Shown here piece by piece: positions 1-5,501 of a stretch of DNA of 5,501 nucleotides (positions are counted from its first letter, which is position 1; every line of letters begins with the position of its first letter). Made by a program: the position numbers and the translations under genes. Under the pieces are notes generated by a model that saw only the letters and a program-made list of their open reading frames with translations, did not search any database and was not told where the DNA came from. The DNA is from Alphaproteobacteria bacterium (GTDB lineage: Bacteria > Pseudomonadota > Alphaproteobacteria > Rs-D84), in the NCBI GenBank assembly GCA_016285415.1, contig JAEEQU010000058.1:1-5501 (forward strand), in the 5' to 3' direction.

Positions 1-1
1 A

Positions 2-1987
2 ATATTAAAAAATGGTGGGTTGACACGGAAAACTTTCTTTGCGTTTACCAAGAATTTTATAATTCAAAGCAAATATGGTATTACCGATGACAATATGTCC
101 GATGTTTTCCAGAAATGGATTGAAGATATGCGGGTGTATAGAGTTCACCAAGACAATAATGTTGATGATTGGGAAAATGCGGTTAATCGGTTGTTGATTG
201 CAAAATTAACGAATAACCCTATCAGTTTTGAAAAATCGGTATCGGTTGGACCACTTGCACCGTTTACCGATTTTAATACAGAAGATAATGAATTGGTCGC
301 GAAGTTTGTGGGAATTTTCCATGATATTAAATACGCGTGGGTAAATGAATTCAAAGACAAGACCATTTTAACCCCGTTTGATATAACGCATTTGCGAAGT
401 TTCTTGGATAATTTATTCGTATTTGATGAATGTCGTGATTTTAGATTGTTCAAGGAAACATGTGTTTACGAAAAGGTCGGTCAGAAATTGAAACAATACC
501 AAGACCAAAAGATGCCTGTGCCAATGGATTATTTAATGCTGTCGTTGATAGATATCGCATCAAATGTAATGTTTAATACTGGGACAATTTTCACGCGGGG
601 GGTGACATTTACATCGCTGTTGGCGAATCGTATTTTGCCGGCAAAGTATGTGTTCATGATTGGTATGAGTTCGGATAATTTCCCAGGTGCGAACCAAAAG
701 ATATCTTTGGATCGTCGCTATCAACAACAAGAAGGTGATGATTCCATCTCGGATAAAAACAAAAATGCATTTTTGTGTCAGATGATGGCCACCGGGGATG
801 AATTACACATAAGTTTTGTGAATAAAGATTTGCAAACAGATAATACATTTTATCCATCTTATATACTGGACGTGTTGCAACAATATAGCGGTATCAAGAC
901 AAACGCAATTAAAATAGATGAAACGCGCGCCTGGGCTGAATTATATACGCCACGGGAACGCCGAAACAAGCAGGTCTATGTTGATTTGAATAAAGAACCG
1001 ATTCCAGAAAGTGTAAAAAATACTATTCATGTTGATGAAAACCCAGATTTGCCGGATGTAGTAAGATTAAAAGATTTTCAAAATTTTTTGGAGAACCCCT
1101 TAAAGTGCTATGCAAGTCGGGCGTTTGGATTTGAAGAAGACGATGTATCGGGAAAAGAATTGGAAGATATCAAGGTAAATAATTTGGTTGCAAGTGGATT
1201 AAGAAAACGCTTGATAAAATCATTGGTGGCAAACCAAGAAGGTGGGGGCGGCCAAGATACCACCGATAATGAGTATAAAAATTATAAAGATTTATTACCA
1301 AACGCGCCGTTTGATAAAATAGAATTTAAGCATATTTATGATGATTTGGCGGGTTTTGTTGGGGCATGTAAAAGCGATGTTGCACAATATAGTAAAGACA
1401 ATCCTGATAAAGAGAAATTAAAATTAGAATCTAACTTTCAAATAAATCTGCCGTTGGAATGCGATGGTAAAAAATATGTGTTGCATGGGAACATATTACT
1501 ATGCGCCCATAATAATACAGATTTGTTTGTTTTTACTACGAAAAATATGGAACGTTTTTATCCAGATGTGTACGCATTGGTGGCCCAGATTGCGCAAGAC
1601 CCAGATAAAGAATATTGTGCATATATAGTTGGTGATGATGATCCAATAGTCATTGCAGGTATAACAAAAAAAGATGCAGAAAGAAAAATAAACGAATTTT
1701 ATAAACGCGCATTTATAAATGGCGACAGACGGCACATACCATTTTTTGACGATACGCTTGTTGATCAAAAAAGTAAAACGCCGAAAGTTAATCGCAAAAA
1801 GAAAGAATTTGTAACTTTTGAAAAGCTTAAGACCAGATTTATGGATATAACGTATAATTTTTACTTCATACCACACCAAGAAATGTTGGATCCAGACAAA
1901 GATTTGGGATACACCGAAGAAAACTTTTTGCCCGAATTTGCCGCCGCATTGGAAGAACATAGAAAATTGTTAGAACCCAAGGATTAA
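2..1987 (+). CDS. recC: RecC, exodeoxyribonuclease V gamma subunit (5'-truncated by the window edge)
   Basis: C-terminal ~661 residues of RecC, the scaffold subunit of RecBCD. In the known complex it holds RecB and RecD, splits the duplex and recognises Chi in the 3' strand. The frame is open from base 2, so the true start is upstream; the TTG at 20 is only an internal Leu codon. E. coli RecC is about 1120 residues, so roughly the N-terminal two fifths is missing. Seen here: the conserved core FTRGVTF (around 590-610) followed by FMIGMSSDNFPG (around 653-686), the counterparts of FTGGVTF and LLGMNDGVYPR in E. coli; then HISFVNKD-x-Q-x-DN-x-FYPS (around 806-861). The C-terminal nuclease-like domain begins near VVRLKDFQNFLENPLKCY (around 1058-1111). 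This is a RecB-like nuclease fold that is inactive in known RecC, and I see no D-x-K catalytic motif in it. A short Gly-rich loop (GGGG, 1241-1252) lies inside it. AddB is unlikely: the C-terminal CxxC-type iron-sulfur cysteines are absent and a true RecB follows. The sequence is divergent from E. coli but the frame is intact. It ends with TAA two bases before recB. Confidence 0.9.
   Translation: MLKNGGLTRKTFFAFTKNFIIQSKYGITDDNMSDVFQKWIEDMRVYRVHQDNNVDDWENAVNRLLIAKLTNNPISFEKSVSVGPLAPFTDFNTEDNELVAKFVGIFHDIKYAWVNEFKDKTILTPFDITHLRSFLDNLFVFDECRDFRLFKETCVYEKVGQKLKQYQDQKMPVPMDYLMLSLIDIASNVMFNTGTIFTRGVTFTSLLANRILPAKYVFMIGMSSDNFPGANQKISLDRRYQQQEGDDSISDKNKNAFLCQMMATGDELHISFVNKDLQTDNTFYPSYILDVLQQYSGIKTNAIKIDETRAWAELYTPRERRNKQVYVDLNKEPIPESVKNTIHVDENPDLPDVVRLKDFQNFLENPLKCYASRAFGFEEDDVSGKELEDIKVNNLVASGLRKRLIKSLVANQEGGGGQDTTDNEYKNYKDLLPNAPFDKIEFKHIYDDLAGFVGACKSDVAQYSKDNPDKEKLKLESNFQINLPLECDGKKYVLHGNILLCAHNNTDLFVFTTKNMERFYPDVYALVAQIAQDPDKEYCAYIVGDDDPIVIAGITKKDAERKINEFYKRAFINGDRRHIPFFDDTLVDQKSKTPKVNRKKKEFVTFEKLKTRFMDITYNFYFIPHQEMLDPDKDLGYTEENFLPEFAAALEEHRKLLEPKD
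1979..1983 (+). promoter_or_regulatory. Ribosome binding site of recB
   Basis: AAGGA lies six bases upstream of the ATG at 1990, good Shine-Dalgarno spacing. It sits within the last two sense codons of recC (AAG GAT), and only two bases separate the recC stop TAA from the recB ATG. It decides the recB start and suggests that ribosomes finishing recC help to load recB (translational coupling). No room exists for a separate intergenic promoter or terminator, so the two genes are most likely co-transcribed. Confidence 0.75.
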
Positions 1988-1989
1988 CT

Positions 1990-4900
1990 ATGATAGATGA
2001 ATTTGTGCCAATAGATAATATCACAGGTTTTGATTGTAATAAAAATACTGTCATAGAGGCATCCGCTGGGACGGGAAAAACATATACTATTGCCCAAATG
2101 GTTCCGTGGTTGTTGGCCAGACAGGATGATAAAGGCGAATTTAATAAATATTCGTTAAGCAATATTTTAATCGTGACATATACAGAAAAGGCGGCCGGTG
2201 AACTGCGTTCACGAATCCGCAGTAAATTAGTGGAAGTTAAGAATAAGTTGGAATCTAATTGGGACAATCTTACCGATGAATTAAAAAAGTTAAAGGGTAA
2301 ATTTGAAGAAGAAATTGAAAAGATAGAAGATGCGCAGATATCAACTTTCCATTCTTTCTGTCAAAGGGTGTTAACAGAAAATGCTGTTTTTTCTAATTGT
2401 TCACAAAATATGACATTGATAGATGAAAGTGCCGGATTTGATACCTTTATTGGCGCATATATACGGGATAGATTGGCAAAAAATGGATTTTTCTTGTATT
2501 TGTATATGAAAGACAAAAATCTGTTTTGTGATATTACAACCGCCGCAATAAACAAATATTATCTTGATAGAAAAGGTAATGAAAATAAGGGAATAATTTC
2601 TTTGACAGAAGTGGTTGATAAAGAAATAGTAAAAAAAATCGCCGCCGAAGAAAAAAAATACCAAAATGCCATAAAAGATATCAAGGCCAAGAAATCAGAC
2701 AATGCGACCAAACAAATAGAAGCGGAAAAGCAAAAATATAAAGATGCGCTGTTGGGTATCAAAGAAGATGCAGAATTATGGTATTTAATGCGTGGGGCCG
2801 TAATAGGCAAATTTGATGAATTATATACCGAATTGTCGCAGAATGTGGACAATACACAACAATCATATGAAGAACGGATTAAACCGGTTTGTGATGCAAT
2901 CAGCGAATTAAATGATACGCAAAAGATATTATTGGATGAAGAAACGGCAAGATATGAAGCCATAGTACAAAATATAAAAGCGGAACATCTTGATAAAACG
3001 CTTGAAGCAGACAAAATTAAAGTAGCCGAGGGTATCTCAGCAAATATAAGCAATATGATACAACAGGCGTTGTCCATAGATTTTATGCTGTGTTGGTTCG
3101 TGGCAAGAAATCTTAAAAATATTTATATGGCATGGCAACAGGACAAGTTAAATAAAGGTCAACAGACATATGGGGATATGATAAAAACTGTTCATGATGC
3201 GATAACAGAACCAGGGTCCAGGTTGTTAAAGCAACTAAAAGGAAAATATAAATATGCAATCATAGACGAATTCCAAGATACCAATCAATTAGAGTGGAAC
3301 ATATTTAGCCGTATATTTGAAAAAACAACAGATGGGCAGAAATTGGATCCAGAACACCATATTTCTATTGTTGGTGATCCAAAGCAATCTATTTTTTCGT
3401 TTCAAGGTACGGATAGGGAGATATATAGGGTTGTTAAGACGGAACTAGAAAAAGACGGGGATGTTAAATATTTGGATGTAAACTATCGTTCAACGGCACC
3501 GATGATAAATGCAACAAATATGCTGGTTCAGACAGGATTTTGTAACAAGATAAAGGAGCAATATAATGAATCAAAAGCGTCGGATGATGCAACGAAACAA
3601 ATAAATTCGCCACAATTGAATGGTGTTACGATTAAACCTGTGTATATTCTTGATGCGCCAGCGGAAGATGCCATTTGTTCCAAAATAATAGAATTTTGCA
3701 CAAAAAATGGCGATAAAACAGCATTGCAAATATGGGACAAAGATAAAAATAAACAACCATATATCCGCAATGTGTCGTTTGATGATTTTGCCATTTTAGT
3801 AAGGAACCGTAATGATGCAAACCGATTGATAGATAAAATGAAAAAGGCCGGAATACCATTTATGTGGCACAAAGATTCAACATTGTTTGCAACCAAAGAA
3901 GCGGCGGATTGGGTTGCGTTATTGGCGGCAATCCAGACGTCGGATTTTAATTCGGAAAATCGCAATATCTTGCGCCGAGTATTACAAACTGAATTTTTTG
4001 ATGTTGGCATAGATGAAATCAGCAGTGAAAAATTTGATGATATTTTATGTCACGAACGCCAAATCCTTTTGAATTGGCACATGTTGGCGGGAAATAAGCA
4101 ATATGCCAAGTTAATGAATGCAATATTTGAAGATTCCAAGATTTCAGAACGCCTTGCCCAATATGATAAAATACAATCATTGGCAAAGTATGTCCAAATT
4201 AGTAATTTTGTGTTGGATTGTTTGGTGTCAAAGAAAAACACTATGGCCACAGTTATTAAGACATTGAAACAATGCAAGACCGAAAAAGATTTTGAAGAAG
4301 ATGTATCTGTTGAAAAGGCCACAGATAAACCAACCGTAAAAATAACCACTATCCATTCTGCCAAGGGGCTAGAATTCCCAATAGTATTTTATTTTGTTCA
4401 GCATAATCCTAATAGATTAAGGTATGTGCGTGTTGTGTACTCGCAAAATGGCACACCGATGTTAAATATCGAACCTAAAAATGAACCAAAAGATGTTGAT
4501 ATTGATTCTTTCCGATATGTGGCGATAACGCGCGCATCGTCGTTAATGTTTTTAATAAACACAACATATCGTAACAATCCTGTTTTATATCCTTGGGATA
4601 TAAATACTTTGATTGAGCAGAGTCAAAAAAAATATGGTGAAAGTTTATTTATACATAAAGAGCAGCCACTAGCAATCAAATATAGTTCGGCATCGGATAT
4701 CTTAAAACATGATGCGGTTTGTGATGACCAAGATGAAAGAAAGATATGCGAAAATATTGAATTGACGCACAAGAAATTATATAAACATTCTTATACATCA
4801 TTGTCGCATCATAAAACCAATTTGGACGAGGATTTTAATGATTTGGTAACGGAAAAATCGCAGCGCATAGACAAAAATGAAGATGCCGATGCAATGGATG

Positions 4901-5501
4901 GTTCAACCAAGAAATATGATGCAGAATGCGGTGTTAAGGTGTTGGCAGATTATAATGCCAAGAAAATAAAACCTGTTGTTGCAAATCAGGAACGTGGTAA
5001 AAAGTATGGAACCGCGGTTCACGAGATATTTGAAAAGATTGATTTTGAGCAGGCAATAAAAGCATCGTATGGTTCCGAATTAAATAATATTATTCACAGT
5101 TGTTGCGCCCGTCATTCTGTTCCATGTTCAACAGATAAAGGCACACAGATAGCGGAAATAATAAAAGATACTTTGTTGGCAAAAATTCCAGAAATTGTTG
5201 GTGGGGTTGCCACAGGGGCATCATTTACATTATCTTCGCTGACAAAGGAAAGTAAAAAAGCAGAAATTGAATTTAATTTGAACCCAGATATAGAAAAAAT
5301 ACTGCGAAATTATTATAACGGTTTTATAGATTTGTTGTTTGTGCGTGATGTAAATGGGGAAAAAGTGTATTCTATACTTGATTGGAAAACGGATTTATTT
5401 GAGCAGGAAAATTATGTAGATTACGACAAATTAAAAGAACATACAGATGATAAATATTCTATTCAGCGTGTGTTGTATTCATATTGTTTGATTCAATGGC
5501 T
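1990..5501 (+). CDS. recB: RecB, exodeoxyribonuclease V beta subunit, helicase-nuclease (3' end beyond the window)
   Basis: RecB is the 3'->5' helicase and sole nuclease of RecBCD, which processes double-strand breaks and, in known systems, loads RecA after Chi. The frame is open for 1170 codons from ATG 1990 with no stop. Superfamily 1A motifs, by residue: Walker A EASAGTGKT (23-31, Lys30); Ia VTYTEKAAGELRSRIR (62-77); Ib STFHSFCQRVL (118-128); YGDM (394-397); Walker B IIDEFQDTN (424-432); III VGDPKQSIFSFQG (461-473); IV NYRS (498-501); V TTIHSAKGLEFP (786-797); VI RYVAITRA (842-849, Arg848). A Lys/Glu-rich helical stretch (about 215-260) is probably the arm of domain 1B that touches duplex DNA. 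After a charged linker (about 940-1000) comes the nuclease: GTAVHE (His1011), GFIDLLF (Asp1114), LDWKTD (Asp1131, Lys1133) and Q-x3-Y (Gln1159, Tyr1163). These match E. coli His956, Asp1067, Asp1080 and Lys1082, so both activities look intact. E. coli RecB has about 1180 residues; this one runs about 50 longer at equivalent sites and lacks only a short tail. AddA is less likely, given the EASAGTGKT form of Walker A and the RecC neighbour. Confidence 0.96.
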   Translation, partial: MIDEFVPIDNITGFDCNKNTVIEASAGTGKTYTIAQMVPWLLARQDDKGEFNKYSLSNILIVTYTEKAAGELRSRIRSKLVEVKNKLESNWDNLTDELKKLKGKFEEEIEKIEDAQISTFHSFCQRVLTENAVFSNCSQNMTLIDESAGFDTFIGAYIRDRLAKNGFFLYLYMKDKNLFCDITTAAINKYYLDRKGNENKGIISLTEVVDKEIVKKIAAEEKKYQNAIKDIKAKKSDNATKQIEAEKQKYKDALLGIKEDAELWYLMRGAVIGKFDELYTELSQNVDNTQQSYEERIKPVCDAISELNDTQKILLDEETARYEAIVQNIKAEHLDKTLEADKIKVAEGISANISNMIQQALSIDFMLCWFVARNLKNIYMAWQQDKLNKGQQTYGDMIKTVHDAITEPGSRLLKQLKGKYKYAIIDEFQDTNQLEWNIFSRIFEKTTDGQKLDPEHHISIVGDPKQSIFSFQGTDREIYRVVKTELEKDGDVKYLDVNYRSTAPMINATNMLVQTGFCNKIKEQYNESKASDDATKQINSPQLNGVTIKPVYILDAPAEDAICSKIIEFCTKNGDKTALQIWDKDKNKQPYIRNVSFDDFAILVRNRNDANRLIDKMKKAGIPFMWHKDSTLFATKEAADWVALLAAIQTSDFNSENRNILRRVLQTEFFDVGIDEISSEKFDDILCHERQILLNWHMLAGNKQYAKLMNAIFEDSKISERLAQYDKIQSLAKYVQISNFVLDCLVSKKNTMATVIKTLKQCKTEKDFEEDVSVEKATDKPTVKITTIHSAKGLEFPIVFYFVQHNPNRLRYVRVVYSQNGTPMLNIEPKNEPKDVDIDSFRYVAITRASSLMFLINTTYRNNPVLYPWDINTLIEQSQKKYGESLFIHKEQPLAIKYSSASDILKHDAVCDDQDERKICENIELTHKKLYKHSYTSLSHHKTNLDEDFNDLVTEKSQRIDKNEDADAMDGSTKKYDAECGVKVLADYNAKKIKPVVANQERGKKYGTAVHEIFEKIDFEQAIKASYGSELNNIIHSCCARHSVPCSTDKGTQIAEIIKDTLLAKIPEIVGGVATGASFTLSSLTKESKKAEIEFNLNPDIEKILRNYYNGFIDLLFVRDVNGEKVYSILDWKTDLFEQENYVDYDKLKEHTDDKYSIQRVLYSYCLIQW

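Noticed and set aside
20..22. TTG as the start codon of the first gene
   Set aside because: The same frame is open back to base 2, no Shine-Dalgarno site is placed for it, and the protein lacks the N-terminal two fifths of RecC. This is a window-edge truncation, not a start.
12..23. ATG at 12 as a possible start
   Set aside because: It is in another frame and reaches TGA after three codons.
1221..1584. CATTGGTGGC at 1221-1230 and again at 1575-1584, with TTGGTGG also at 5199-5205, as a Chi-like repeated octamer
   Set aside because: The first two copies are in the same reading phase and encode Leu-Val-Ala with the preferred TTG and GTG codons; three copies of a 7-mer in 5.5 kb are not convincing without a genome-wide count.
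1499..1960. Minus-strand open frame of about 150 codons, rich in F, I, C and W
   Set aside because: It lies wholly inside recC on the opposite strand, its composition is what antisense of AT-rich coding DNA gives, and it shows no family motif.
1985..1990. Promoter or terminator between the two genes
   Set aside because: Only two bases separate the stop and the start, and there is no hairpin followed by a T run.
1866..2267. Minus-strand open frame spanning the recC-recB junction
   Set aside because: It covers the recB Walker A and Ia motifs in antisense, has no recognisable domain and no sign of its own promoter or ribosome binding site.
2559..3077. Minus-strand open frame of about 170 codons, Ser/Phe/Leu-rich and membrane-like
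   Set aside because: Its composition mirrors the Lys/Glu-rich RecB arm read in reverse; a shadow frame.
3528..4364. Minus-strand open frames opposite the RecB helicase region
   Set aside because: They overlap conserved RecB helicase sequence, overlap each other and have no family features.

Overview
The window is a stretch of a low-GC bacterial chromosome that is coding almost from end to end on the + strand. It holds two genes of the RecBCD (exodeoxyribonuclease V) recombination-repair complex. The 3' portion of recC runs in from the left edge. recB follows after only two bases and runs off the right edge. There is no intergenic stretch, no RNA gene, no mobile element and no CRISPR array. 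The minus-strand open frames carry no recognisable protein and are shadows of the two genes.

Region by region: positions 2-1987 are the C-terminal ~661 codons of RecC, including the conserved core around GVTF/IGM and the C-terminal nuclease-like fold. Positions 1979-1983 (AAGGA) form a good Shine-Dalgarno site for recB, placed inside the last codons of recC. Positions 1990-5501 are 1170 codons of RecB without any stop. They contain the full superfamily 1A helicase motor and nearly all of the C-terminal nuclease, up to just past its catalytic residues. Only a short C-terminal tail of RecB is expected beyond the window.

How the genes work together: in the known complex RecB is the 3'->5' helicase and the only nuclease. 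RecC is the scaffold that splits the DNA strands and reads Chi. RecD, the 5'->3' helicase, is not in the window and may lie just downstream. The tight recC-recB junction implies one transcript and probably coupled translation.

Organism: the AT-rich codon choice (many ATA, AGA, TTA, TTG) and a divergent but complete RecBC pair suggest a low-GC Gram-negative bacterium, possibly an uncultured, host-associated proteobacterium. I cannot place it more precisely. I found no undescribed system here. The points worth checking are the divergence of RecC, what Chi could be in such a genome, and the gene order.
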